Below are positions 56,214 to 64,000 of a DNA stretch of 64,000 bases, in pieces. The stretch is from positions 186,001 through 250,000 of the forward strand of contig JAEPNN010000006.1 of NCBI GenBank assembly GCA_017643385.1, in the 5' to 3' direction. The first letter of the stretch is position 1. Every line of letters starts with the position of its first letter. The stretch is from Dinoroseobacter sp. (lineage in GTDB: Bacteria > Pseudomonadota > Alphaproteobacteria > Rhodobacterales > Rhodobacteraceae). The notes under the pieces were generated by a model. The model was not told where the DNA came from and ran no database searches. It worked only from the letters and a program-made list of their open reading frames with translations. A program made the position numbers and the translations under genes.

Positions 56214-57155
56214 TTACTTGGTTCCGTACTTGCGGTTAACGAGCTTCAGAACATTCAGGTAAAGCAGCGAAAAAATACCAAGCAGGATAACAATAATCAC
56301 CGCGCGCGCAGACCCTTCACCAAATTTAAAGTTGCTGATCGCGGTCTTGTAGGTATCGACTATAAGCGTTGTTGTTGCGCCGCGCGGACCACCTTCAGTC
56401 AAGATCCAAATGATCTCAAAACTGTTGAACGTGAAGATTGCAGACAACAGTGACATCGACACGATCACAGGCATGATTTGAGGAATAGTAATCCGCCGGA
56501 ACCGATACCAACGGCCCGCACCATCGACCCATGCCGCCTCGTACAGATCACGGCTTACCCCCTGCATCGCAGCAAGAAAGAATAACGTCACCATCGGCGT
56601 GCCGACCCAAACATCCGCAACAACAGCCGAATAAAACGCCGATTGCTTGTAAGCTAGGAACTCGAAGGGGCCGTCTGTTATGCCCAGTGTCATAAGCGTG
56701 CCAGACAACACACCGAAATAGCCGTTATACAGCCAAAGCCACCCGATCATGCCGATTGCCATAGGGATAATCCAAGGCGGCATGACCAATACGCGAAACA
56801 GCGCGCGACCGGGAACGGCGGCATTCAACAACGTGGCCCCGATCAGACCCAGAACCAACTTGAGGCCGACGGACAAGAACATCCAATAGAACGTACGAAC
56901 AATCGTCTGGTGGAACTTTCGGCTGTCGACGAGGTCCTGATAATTTGCAAGACCTACGTATTTCTCACCGCCCAGACGCGCCTCCATGAAAGACAACCGA
57001 ATGGTTTCGGCCAAAGGCCATGCAACGATAAGGGCGATAAACACCATTGCCGGTCCGATGAGCAACCAGGCGAAGACAGATTCAGGCAAAGACTTTGACT
57101 TCTTCACAGCAGTGAAAGCCGAGCGGTCACCTGCAAGTTCCGTCATGTCTGTCAT
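56214..57155 (-). CDS. Sugar ABC importer permease (MalF type)
   Basis: A 313-residue permease with six membrane segments and the EAA loop RDLYEAAWVDGAGRWYRFRRITIPQIMPVI. First gene of the twelve-gene amino-sugar operon, directly downstream of the AT-rich spacer shared with the divergent GntR regulator. Its normal length contrasts with the enlarged permease of the GH63 operon. Confidence 0.9.
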   Translation of the reverse strand: MTDMTELAGDRSAFTAVKKSKSLPESVFAWLLIGPAMVFIALIVAWPLAETIRLSFMEARLGGEKYVGLANYQDLVDSRKFHQTIVRTFYWMFLSVGLKLVLGLIGATLLNAAVPGRALFRVLVMPPWIIPMAIGMIGWLWLYNGYFGVLSGTLMTLGITDGPFEFLAYKQSAFYSAVVADVWVGTPMVTLFFLAAMQGVSRDLYEAAWVDGAGRWYRFRRITIPQIMPVIVSMSLLSAIFTFNSFEIIWILTEGGPRGATTTLIVDTYKTAISNFKFGEGSARAVIIVILLGIFSLLYLNVLKLVNRKYGTK

Positions 57156-57224
57156 CGTTCCCCCAGAACAAGGTCGCCTCGAATCAACAGCGTGCAGTCA
57201 GGATACGATATAAGTCCATTTATG

Positions 57225-57241
57225 CTACCAATATAATACCA
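57225..57241. promoter_or_regulatory. Tandem half-sites CTACCA/ATACCA upstream of the amino-sugar operon
   Basis: CTACCA (57225-57230) and ATACCA (57236-57241) repeat the half-site of the inverted repeat at 57334-57354. They lie 70-86 bases upstream of the permease start, within an AT-rich stretch likely to contain the operon promoter. A regulator binding both places could coordinate the two directions. Confidence 0.4.
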
Positions 57242-57333
57242 AAACTTTTTCTGCTATTTTTTTTATAAATTACAGTTTGTTAAACCGCGTCAACACCGCA
57301 CACCTACAGAAAGGAGGCTCAATATGCTTGCAT

Positions 57334-57354
57334 TGGTATTTAATTAAGATACCA
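57334..57354. promoter_or_regulatory. Inverted repeat upstream of the GntR/UTRA gene, candidate operator
   Basis: TGGTAT (57334-57339) and ATACCA (57349-57354) surround a 9-base AT-rich centre. The arms resemble the TGGT/ACCA half-sites bound by NagR/DasR-type regulators of amino-sugar genes. The site ends 28 bases before the regulator's ATG. Confidence 0.6.
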
Positions 57355-57382
57355 CTCAGGCAATCAAAGGAGTGCTAGTGCG

Positions 57383-58138
57383 ATGGCAGACTTCATGACT
57401 GTGCTGGACCAGAGCGAGTGGTTTCAGCAAGGACGCGGGCCACGCTATAGGCAGTTATTTCAGCACATAAGCGGTCTTGTCGCCGCTGGCATACTTGCGC
57501 CTGACGATCAGCTTCCGTCCGAACGCGACATCGCCGAGATTGCGCAGGTCAGCCGCGTCACCGTGCGGAAAGCGATCGCCGAACTGGTGCTTGAAGGCCT
57601 GATCGAACAGCGCCAGGGCGCAGGGTCCTTCGTTCGAGGTGGCGGAGAAAGGTTCGAGCAGTCGCTGTCCTCATTGGTATCTTTCACAGAGAACCTGCAA
57701 GCGCGCGGCATCGTCTCAACCAGCGAAGTGCTTCTGAGTGGCGTCTTTCGTCCCGCTCCAAACGAAGCCGTCGTTCTGGGCCTGTCATCCCATCATCAAG
57801 TGGCACGCGTTCATCGCTTGCGACGTGGTGATGGCGTCCCAATGGCGCTGGAGCACTCCTCTTTGCCGGAAGACATTCTTCCAAGACCAGACAAGCTGAA
57901 AACCTCGCTTTACGATCTGCTCCGCACGCGAGGAAAGGCGCCAACCCGCGCAATTCAACGCGTAACGGCGGTCAATGCGCCTGCGCCCATCGCGCGCCAT
58001 CTTGAACTGGCAGAAGGAGCTGCCGTGCTTCAGATTGAACGCACAGCTTACCTTGCGACCGGTCGACCAATTGAGTTTACGAGCGGCTTCTACCGCTCTG
58101 ATATCTATGATTTTGTTTCAGAATTGCGACTAGAATAA
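57383..58138 (+). CDS. GntR family regulator, HutC/UTRA type, NagR/DasR-like
   Basis: A 251-residue regulator. The winged helix is at 40-86 (QLPSERDIAEIAQVSRVTVRKAIAELVLEGLIEQRQGAGSFV), then a UTRA domain at ~100-248. AAAGGAG precedes the ATG at suitable distance. It is divergent from the importer operon and one base ahead of the hexosaminidase gene. NagR/DasR relatives sense GlcNAc-6-phosphate or glucosamine-6-phosphate, which suits the catabolic genes controlled here. Confidence 0.85.
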   Translation: MADFMTVLDQSEWFQQGRGPRYRQLFQHISGLVAAGILAPDDQLPSERDIAEIAQVSRVTVRKAIAELVLEGLIEQRQGAGSFVRGGGERFEQSLSSLVSFTENLQARGIVSTSEVLLSGVFRPAPNEAVVLGLSSHHQVARVHRLRRGDGVPMALEHSSLPEDILPRPDKLKTSLYDLLRTRGKAPTRAIQRVTAVNAPAPIARHLELAEGAAVLQIERTAYLATGRPIEFTSGFYRSDIYDFVSELRLE

Positions 58139-58139
58139 T

Positions 58140-59918
58140 ATGCAATACGATTGCCGTATCGAAGACAAACTTCTGATTTGCACGCTTACACCAGATCGCC
58201 CCCTAGGCGGGGCCACTTTCTGCTTTTCGGGCATGGCCCCTCTTGAACCAGTTGAGGGCGGTCGTCTTAACACAGCTCTGGGAAGCTACACCGAAGTGGA
58301 TTTGCCGGAAATCCGTGCAGGTCATCCGCACCAAGTCATTCTGAGGTATAGCGACGGCTATTCCCCCGCAAACCGCGCCTGGATGCCGCTGGGCCCCTAC
58401 TTGCGTCACAAAGGCGAAATTATCGTTTTGCCACCGACACCCGAGGGACCCCGTTACAAGAAACCTCAGGCCAAAGATATCCCTGACCTTTTGTCGATCG
58501 TTCCCCTGCCCCAAAGCTGGAAGCCGTCTGGCCAGCACATCAAGGTTGATGGCTTCGACGTCGTTGATGATGATGCCATAGCTGCGGTTGCCGCCCTTGC
58601 TGGTCGTCAGAGCCTCCGATTTCTGGGGTCTCACCCCACGACCATCACACATGAAGACCTACCCGAAGATGCATACCGGCTCATAATTGCCCCCGACCGC
58701 ATAAAGATAGCGGCGTCCAGCTATGGCGGACGGTTTTATGCCGGGATCACCTTGCTCATACTCCTGCGTGCCGGATCACTGCCTTGCGGTGAAATATATG
58801 ATGCACCACGCTTTGCTTGGCGCGGACAGCACCTTGATACAGCACGACATTTTTACGAACCCACAACGATATCGGCGCTGCTTGATCTGATGGCTATGTT
58901 CAAATTGAACCGCTTCCACTGGCACTTTGCAGATGATGAAGCCTTTCGGATCGAACTTGCTGGCCTGCCGGATTTTACTGAGGCACTCGAATTTCGAGGC
59001 GAAGGGCAATTCTTACCAGCACTCTTCGCCGGATCACCCGTTCAGGGTGGCAAATACACTCAAGATACCGTACGCGACCTGATCTCTCATGCAGCATCGC
59101 TTAATATCGAGGTGTTGCCCGAGATCGAAGCCCCTGCGCATGCCCTCGCACTGGCCCGCGTTTTTCCGGACACGCGAGACCCCGATGATACAGGTGCCGA
59201 GACATCGGTGCAGGGATACCAAGCCAATGTCCTGAACCCGGCGATGCCCAGGACTTGGGAAGTTCTGGAGGCCATTGTCGATGAAGTGTGCGATCTATTC
59301 CCTTTTGGCCATTTGCATCTGGGGTGTGACGAGCTGCCACAAGAAACCTGGGGGGGCAGCCCGAAGGCCCGAGCCCTCATGGAAGAGCATGGATTGGAAA
59401 CAACTGAAGACCTGCAGGGTTGGACGATTGCGAAGCTCGCCAAATATACGGCGCGCAAGGGGTGTAGACCAGCGGCATGGGAAGAAGCGGCGCAAGGCTC
59501 AAACGGCGGGATTGGAAATAATGCGATTTTGTTCAGTTGGACGGGTCAGGGCCCGGGTTTAGACGCAGCACGGGCAGGCTATGATGTGGTTATGACACCG
59601 GCGCAGCATGTCTATTTTGATATGGCCCATTCGAATGATGTCGATGACTGGGGCGCAAGCTGGGCTGCATTCATAGGACTGGAAGACACCGTCGCGTGGG
59701 ATCCTGTGCCTGATCCGTCACTTGCGAACCGGATTATCGGCGTTCAGGGTGCATTCTGGTCCGAGTTCACCACCCATGACGCAGACCTGTGGCCTATGCT
59801 GATGCCACGCATGCTGGGATCAGCAATGATGGCATGGCAAGTTGAAAAACCCGAGGCTGAGAACCTGGTTGCGCTGTCCCAGCGGTTTTCGGTGAATGAG
59901 AACGGGCGCCTTTTGTGA
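58140..59918 (+). CDS. Beta-N-acetylhexosaminidase, GH20, cytoplasmic
   Basis: A 592-residue GH20 enzyme. After an N-terminal accessory domain and a GH20b-like domain (to ~215), the barrel starts at RFAWRGQHLDTARHFYEPTTISALLDLMAMFKLNRFHWHFADDEAF. The catalytic pair is D397-E398 in LHLGCDELPQETW, and WEEAAQG/ILFSWTGQ/YFDMAHSNDVDDWGA form the substrate pocket. No signal peptide is visible, so it works on imported chitobiose or other N-acetylhexosaminides in the cytoplasm. The ATG starts one base after the GntR stop. Confidence 0.88.
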   Translation: MQYDCRIEDKLLICTLTPDRPLGGATFCFSGMAPLEPVEGGRLNTALGSYTEVDLPEIRAGHPHQVILRYSDGYSPANRAWMPLGPYLRHKGEIIVLPPTPEGPRYKKPQAKDIPDLLSIVPLPQSWKPSGQHIKVDGFDVVDDDAIAAVAALAGRQSLRFLGSHPTTITHEDLPEDAYRLIIAPDRIKIAASSYGGRFYAGITLLILLRAGSLPCGEIYDAPRFAWRGQHLDTARHFYEPTTISALLDLMAMFKLNRFHWHFADDEAFRIELAGLPDFTEALEFRGEGQFLPALFAGSPVQGGKYTQDTVRDLISHAASLNIEVLPEIEAPAHALALARVFPDTRDPDDTGAETSVQGYQANVLNPAMPRTWEVLEAIVDEVCDLFPFGHLHLGCDELPQETWGGSPKARALMEEHGLETTEDLQGWTIAKLAKYTARKGCRPAAWEEAAQGSNGGIGNNAILFSWTGQGPGLDAARAGYDVVMTPAQHVYFDMAHSNDVDDWGASWAAFIGLEDTVAWDPVPDPSLANRIIGVQGAFWSEFTTHDADLWPMLMPRMLGSAMMAWQVEKPEAENLVALSQRFSVNENGRLL

Positions 59919-59931
59919 CTATGAAAGTGGC

Positions 59932-59993
59932 ATGGGTCCGATGATTGGCACGCTAAATTGGTCTTTGGGCATTGATCACAAAATCGGACCCAT
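59932..59993. repeat. Spaced inverted repeat between convergent genes
   Basis: ATGGGTCCGAT (59932-59942) and ATCGGACCCAT (59983-59993) are perfect 11-base arms with a 40-base gap. The right arm lies within the cardiolipin synthase C-terminal codons. With no T run and a long loop it is not a standard terminator, though a bidirectional transcription end is possible. Confidence 0.45.
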
Positions 59994-61418
59994 CATCGCA
60001 ATTCCATTATGCCACATGCGTGTTGAGGAGCTCCAAGCTTCGATATCGCGTAACGCAACGCGACTTGACGCCTCCACGTAAGTCTCCTGTCGCTGCGCCA
60101 GCTCCGAGGAGAGCTTTGCATCCTCCAAAAGGACGTTGTTTTCATAGTTCAATTCAAAGCTTCGCCGGTCGAGGTTAGCGGATCCTATCAAAGCAATCTC
60201 TCGATCAACCGTCAGAATTTTAGCGTGCAGCAGTCCCAGCGGATACTCATAAACCTGCACCCCGGCTTCTACGAGTTCGCGATAGTAACTCCGGCTGGCA
60301 GCTGCCACGACCCAGCTGTCATTCTTCTTCGGCAGGACCAATGTTGTTCGAACCCCCCTGCGCGCTGTCAGACATAGTGCGTCGTGCATCGCATCTGATG
60401 GCACATAATAAGGTGTGGTGACCAAAAGCTCGTGGCGGGCTGCGTGAAAAAGCACCTCGAACATTTCAGGCATCGCGGAGTTGCGGGTCGTTGGCCCCGT
60501 ACCGATCGCTAGTGTCGCAAGCCCTTCGTTATGTTCGCATTCACCATCTAGAAGGAAAGTAAGATCCTCTTCCGTGTGCGCCATCCAATCAATGACGAAA
60601 AGATACTGCGATTGCAGGGCCACAGGTCCCACGAACCGAACCATCGTATCCACCCATGGTCCAAAACGAGCCTTTGGTTTGAACTCGGGATCTGCGCAGT
60701 TGGCACTCCCAGAATAGGTAATCTCACTGTCTACAACTGCGATCTTCCGGTGGTTGCGCAGGTCAACCCGCCCGCGAATGGGATGCAGGAGCATTTTGCT
60801 GACAGGAAGCGCGCGCGCGGTCTGCACACCTGCTTTTTCCATGTCTTCCCAATGCTTTGACCGGATGAAACTGCGGGACCCAATGTCATCCGCCATAACA
60901 CGCACGTTCACGCCACGCCGAGCCGCTCGTTTTGCGGCCTCGGCGACCTTCAATCCATTGGTATCTTCCAGCCAGATGTAGAAGAGCAGATGCACAGTTT
61001 CTGTCGCCTGATCGATATCCTCGACCAGACGGTCAAATGCAGCATCGGTTGAATCGAGAAGTTCGCCAACGTTACCACCGAGAGGCCCCAATTGGTTTAC
61101 CGTTTGACCCAGTTTGAAAAGATGTCTGTTCTTCGCTGAAACGCTCTCGAAATCGCCATTGGTCAACACACCAGCTGCGCGGCTTTCGACAAGTTTTTGG
61201 ACCTCATCGTATTTCTGCAGTCTCTTTTGCCCAATGTTTGTTTCACCGAACAACACGTAGGCAATCATTCCTACGATTGGCATGCTCAAGATAACTAGCA
61301 CCCAAGCCGCCCGCGACGAGGCCTCCCGGTGGGGTCGCAATATTGCACGTGTGATAAAGGTGAGCTGCAAAACAATGTGAGCTAAAAAGCTCATCAGAAC
61401 GACGAAATCAATTGCCAT
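59976..61418 (-). CDS. cls: Cardiolipin synthase (phospholipase D family)
   Basis: A 480-residue ClsA-type enzyme. Two N-terminal membrane helices (5-25, 37-57) are followed by two HKD motifs: H223-K225-D230 (RNHRKIAVVDSEITYSGSAN) and H398-K400-D405 (LLHAKILTVDREIALIGSANLDRRS). It condenses phosphatidylglycerol molecules into cardiolipin at the inner membrane. The ATG of the divergent EEP gene lies about 90 bases away. Length and order of domains are normal. Confidence 0.9.
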   Translation of the reverse strand: MAIDFVVLMSFLAHIVLQLTFITRAILRPHREASSRAAWVLVILSMPIVGMIAYVLFGETNIGQKRLQKYDEVQKLVESRAAGVLTNGDFESVSAKNRHLFKLGQTVNQLGPLGGNVGELLDSTDAAFDRLVEDIDQATETVHLLFYIWLEDTNGLKVAEAAKRAARRGVNVRVMADDIGSRSFIRSKHWEDMEKAGVQTARALPVSKMLLHPIRGRVDLRNHRKIAVVDSEITYSGSANCADPEFKPKARFGPWVDTMVRFVGPVALQSQYLFVIDWMAHTEEDLTFLLDGECEHNEGLATLAIGTGPTTRNSAMPEMFEVLFHAARHELLVTTPYYVPSDAMHDALCLTARRGVRTTLVLPKKNDSWVVAAASRSYYRELVEAGVQVYEYPLGLLHAKILTVDREIALIGSANLDRRSFELNYENNVLLEDAKLSSELAQRQETYVEASSRVALRDIEAWSSSTRMWHNGIAMMGPIL

Positions 61419-61507
61419 ACTTAGTTGGGTCCGCTCGCAATGCTGTTAGTATATTTGGCCTGGCGCCAATGCTATGGATACTTACCACCTTTTGCATGGT
61501 CAGGGGA

Positions 61508-62188
61508 ATGAAGCTAAAAATTGCCAGTTATAATGTCCACAAAGCCGTTGGTGGTGATGGACGTCGGGATCCTGTTCGGATCCTGAATGTTATCAACGCA
61601 ATTGATGCAGACATAGTGGTCCTGCAGGAGGCTGATCGCAGGCTGGGTCAAAGGCCCACCGCCATTCCCAGATCTCTGATTACGCAGCATTCCCGATACA
61701 CAGTGGCTCCACTTGCCAGAAACAGCGTGAGCCTAGGTTGGCATGGCAATGCAATTCTCTTGCGTGATACGCTCCATTGTACTGCGGCCGGACACATTGA
61801 GCTCCCGGGTCTAGAGCCCCGCGGCGCAGTTTTTGTGGAAATGAATGGACTGCGCGTGGTGGGCACGCATCTCGGATTGTTACGTCTTTGGCGTCTGAGA
61901 CAAATGAAATCCATTCTGGATCATGTCTGGCCAGATTGCTCACAAACACTCATCGCAGGCGATTTTAATGAGTGGTCCGACATTCGCGGGACAGAACCAT
62001 GGGAAAACGACTTCTTAGTCCTCTACCCAGGTCGAAGCTTTCCAGCACGCAGACCGATCACGTCATTAGATGGCTTTGCATACGGCTCATCGATATCGAC
62101 AATGGACGACGGGGTCTTTCGCGACCCTGCCGCTTCCGTCGCTTCCGACCATTTACCGGTCTGGGCCAATTTTGAAGTGAGCGCCTGA
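61508..62188 (+). CDS. Endonuclease/exonuclease/phosphatase (EEP) family hydrolase
   Basis: A 226-residue EEP protein. IASYNVHKAVG (5-15) holds the first Asn, VVLQEADRR the metal Glu41, THLGL, AGDFNEWSD and SDHLPVWANF the remaining catalytic Asn/Asp/His. Such proteins next to cardiolipin synthase are common and may act on phosphodiesters or phospholipid head groups. AGGGGA touches the ATG at 61508 directly; ATG at 61496 in the same frame is the alternative. No secretion signal is visible from either start. Confidence 0.82.
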   Translation: MKLKIASYNVHKAVGGDGRRDPVRILNVINAIDADIVVLQEADRRLGQRPTAIPRSLITQHSRYTVAPLARNSVSLGWHGNAILLRDTLHCTAAGHIELPGLEPRGAVFVEMNGLRVVGTHLGLLRLWRLRQMKSILDHVWPDCSQTLIAGDFNEWSDIRGTEPWENDFLVLYPGRSFPARRPITSLDGFAYGSSISTMDDGVFRDPAASVASDHLPVWANFEVSA

Positions 62189-62405
62189 GGAGTCTTTCAG
62201 CCGAAGACTTTTCATCGCAAGACATGAACAGCGCAGGTCATGTATCTGACAATACGCTGCGCGGTTGAACCCAGAAAATAGTGCTTCAGTTCCGATCGGC
62301 GCGAGTAAATGTCAATTCAATCCACGAACCTGATGGAGCGCTTTCAAATTGGTATCACCTATGTGAACTTTGGAAGAAATTCGGGTTTTAGTAGGATGGG
62401 TGATA

Positions 62406-63284
62406 ATGCAGCGAATTGGTTTCATCGGTCTGGGGGATATGGGCGTTCCCATGGCGATGCGGCTCGCAGATGCCGGGCTCAATCCTTTGCTCTGGTCCCG
62501 GCGCCCCGAAAGCGCAGATGCGATCATTCCGCGGGGAGCGGAACGCGCCGCATCGGTGAGTGAGCTTTTCGCCCAATGCGATCGAGTTGTGCTCATGTTG
62601 GCAGACGCTGATGCAATGGACGAGGTCCTAGACCGCGGCTCACCTGATTTTGCCAAGAAGGTTGCGGGTGTCACCTTGGTTCATATGGGGACCACGCCAC
62701 CAAGCTACTCTGAGGCGCTTGAAGCGGAGGTGATTGAGGTTGGTGGCCAATACGCTGAAATTCCTGTCTCGGGCTCTACAGGTCCGGCTGCGACAGGTGA
62801 TCTCGTAGCCATGACTGCCGGATCCCCGACTGCTCTCGCCGCAACTGAAGACTTCGTGAACCACATGTGCCGCACAATCGTGCCCTGTGGCGATGTCCCC
62901 AAGGCGCTTCAAATGAAACTGGCCGTGAACACATACCTGACCGGTCTCGTCATGGGACTATTTGAGGCCTTCAATTTCGCACGGTATGCAGATCTTAACC
63001 TTCAGACTTTTCAAAAGGTTCTTGAGGCCGGTCCGATGAATTGCGACCTGATGAGGATGAAGCTCCCCAAGCTGTTGAACGAAGATTACACACCGCAAGG
63101 AAGCATTCGGCAGGCGTGCAATAATATGCAAATGATCGTCGATGAGGGCGCGCGAATTGGTACGTCAATGCCGACGGCCAATGTTATGCGCGATCTGGTT
63201 GAGGAGGCTGCGCAATCAGGCTGGCAAGACGAAGACATGGTTGCGATTGCCAAAGTTCTATCCAAGACCGGCTCAGGAGATTGA
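62406..63284 (+). CDS. Beta-hydroxyacid dehydrogenase (3-hydroxyisobutyrate/tartronate semialdehyde reductase family)
   Basis: A 292-residue NAD(P)-dependent enzyme. The signature IGFIGLGDMGVPMAMRL is at 4-20, substrate motif IPVSGSTGPAATGDL at 119-133 and catalytic Lys171 in QMKLAVNTYL, the same numbering as in 3-hydroxyisobutyrate dehydrogenase. AGGATGG precedes the ATG at 62406. It stands alone, so its substrate (3-hydroxyisobutyrate, tartronate semialdehyde, gamma-hydroxybutyrate) is open. The 217-base spacer upstream shows no gene. Confidence 0.85.
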   Translation: MQRIGFIGLGDMGVPMAMRLADAGLNPLLWSRRPESADAIIPRGAERAASVSELFAQCDRVVLMLADADAMDEVLDRGSPDFAKKVAGVTLVHMGTTPPSYSEALEAEVIEVGGQYAEIPVSGSTGPAATGDLVAMTAGSPTALAATEDFVNHMCRTIVPCGDVPKALQMKLAVNTYLTGLVMGLFEAFNFARYADLNLQTFQKVLEAGPMNCDLMRMKLPKLLNEDYTPQGSIRQACNNMQMIVDEGARIGTSMPTANVMRDLVEEAAQSGWQDEDMVAIAKVLSKTGSGD

Positions 63285-63396
63285 ACTGACGGTTAGACGC
63301 AATACCGGGCGAAGTACCTGATCGAGCTGCAGATGCTTGTCGTATCGGGGCCACCTGTGCGACGTTACGAACGGCTGATTTAGGGAGAAACTACAG

Positions 63397-63828
63397 ATGG
63401 CAGATCGCAGTCTAGGACGGAGTATCTGGAACCTCGCGCTGGCGCTTCTGAACGCCACCCTCATCCTCGCCGCGCTGTGTCTCTGGTTTGCCTGGGGCGC
63501 GCTTACGACCGCAGAACAGGTCTCAAATCAGATCAACACTGCGGCTGAGTCTGTTCTTCCGATGCGCGCCGAGATCGCCAGATTGACCGAAGAGATTTCC
63601 GCAACCCGGACAGACCTTGCGACGCGCGCCAACACAACGCCGAATGTGGATACGTCCGCGCTTCAGGCTCGGATCGCAGGCGCAGAAGAGCAACTTGCGG
63701 AACTGACAGCCGCTGTCAGTAAGCTTGCCTCAGACCCCGAGGTGCTGATTGACAGTGCCGTCGCCTCCGCGTTTGAAGGGTTAGGCAAGGAGGTAGCCGA
63801 AGCCATTAAGAGCCTCCGAGGGTCCTAG
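63397..63828 (+). CDS. Small membrane-anchored coiled-coil protein, unknown function
   Basis: A 143-residue protein not recognised as a named family. One membrane helix at 12-36 (NLALALLNATLILAALCLWFAWGAL), then a long helical region with heptad-like spacing (MRAEIARLTEEISATRTDLATR at 55-77 and LQARIAGAEEQLAELTAAVSKLAS at 87-112). GGGAGA lies ahead of the ATG. The topology suggests an inner-membrane anchor with a coiled-coil in the periplasm or cytoplasm. Real gene likely by codon use and Shine-Dalgarno. Confidence 0.65.
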   Translation: MADRSLGRSIWNLALALLNATLILAALCLWFAWGALTTAEQVSNQINTAAESVLPMRAEIARLTEEISATRTDLATRANTTPNVDTSALQARIAGAEEQLAELTAAVSKLASDPEVLIDSAVASAFEGLGKEVAEAIKSLRGS

Positions 63829-63875
63829 CTCGGCAAGTCAAAGCCATTCTTTAAAATGCCCTTCATCTGCGATGA

Positions 63876-64000
63876 TCAGCGGAACGCAACCGCCGCAAGA
63901 TCGGCAAGCGTTTGTCCGGCCTCATCAACGAACGTCAGCGTCGTATTTTCATGACGGTAGCCACGCGCGCGCAACAACACTTCCTGCAAGCGACGCTCCA
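63876..64000 (-). CDS. C-terminal part of an unidentified gene running off the window
   Basis: On the minus strand a frame is open from the window end to a TGA at 63876-63878. It gives about 41 residues with a clear protein-like character (ERRLQEVLLRARGYRHENT, then LTFVDEAGQTLADLAAVAFR). It is convergent with the small membrane protein. No family is recognised from so short a piece. Confidence 0.5.
   Translation of the reverse strand, partial: ERRLQEVLLRARGYRHENTTLTFVDEAGQTLADLAAVAFR

Overview
The window looks like chromosomal DNA of a marine alphaproteobacterium of the Roseobacter group (Rhodobacterales). This rests on gene content: a DMSP demethylase (dmdA) beside an acyl-CoA ligase of the dmdB type, a TmpAB-type pair for trimethylated phosphonate breakdown, a choline-sulfatase, betaine and TRAP transporters, and tightly packed operons with many ATGA stop/start overlaps at moderately high GC. 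I see no insertion sequences, phage genes, rRNA, tRNA or CRISPR. Names are assigned by reading motifs and family resemblance; no database search was run.

Region 1 (1-14 kb), methylated sulfur and nitrogen osmolytes. After the tail of a sensor kinase and an overlapping periplasmic binding protein come a minus-strand unit (DUF2182, DUF1326, dmdB, dmdA) and a divergent plus-strand unit (FadR-type GntR regulator, crotonase close to DmdD, MttB-family protein). A perfect inverted repeat lies between them, touching the regulator's start. Next are proVWX for betaine/proline uptake and a divergent choline-sulfatase betC. Together they suggest uptake and breakdown of DMSP, choline-O-sulfate and glycine betaine.

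Region 2 (14-21.8 kb), a LacI-controlled sugar or osmolyte importer. The order is that of the agl alpha-glucoside operon (regulator, binding protein, two permeases, hydrolase, ATPase), but the hydrolase is GH63/MGH1-like instead of GH13, and both permeases carry unusual extra domains. Two palindromes matching the LacI operator style precede the operon. Upstream are an SDR dehydrogenase and an FAH-family hydrolase that resemble the last two steps of non-phosphorylative L-fucose/L-rhamnose breakdown.

Region 3 (23.7-42.6 kb), a catabolic island whose substrate I cannot name. Eight minus-strand genes (tautomerase/NTF2 fusion, HyuB, HyuA, isochorismatase-like protein, isocitrate-lyase-type lyase, FAD dehydrogenase, glutaryl-CoA dehydrogenase-like enzyme, class III CoA-transferase) face a plus-strand unit (GntR/UTRA, LeuC-like, LeuD-like, TRAP dctPQM, GntR/FCD, AbrB-like membrane protein). 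The LeuC-like frame is cut by one in-frame TAG where the family has Trp. Malonyl-CoA synthetase lies at the edge. The logic suggests import of a carboxylate or cyclic amide, ring opening, hydration and C-C cleavage, and entry through CoA esters.

Region 4 (42.7-44.5 kb) is tmpAB, predicted to turn 2-(trimethylamino)ethylphosphonate into glycine betaine and phosphate, which links back to Region 1. Region 5 (44.5-59.9 kb) is a 12-gene amino-sugar operon (importer, oxidoreductase, two SIS proteins, ROK kinase, GatZ/KbaZ-like, NagA, CutC, MFS) divergent from a GntR/UTRA regulator and a cytoplasmic GH20 hexosaminidase, probably for chitin- or GalNAc-derived oligosaccharides. Region 6 (60-64 kb) holds a cardiolipin synthase, an EEP-family hydrolase, a beta-hydroxyacid dehydrogenase, a small membrane coiled-coil protein and a partial gene at the edge.
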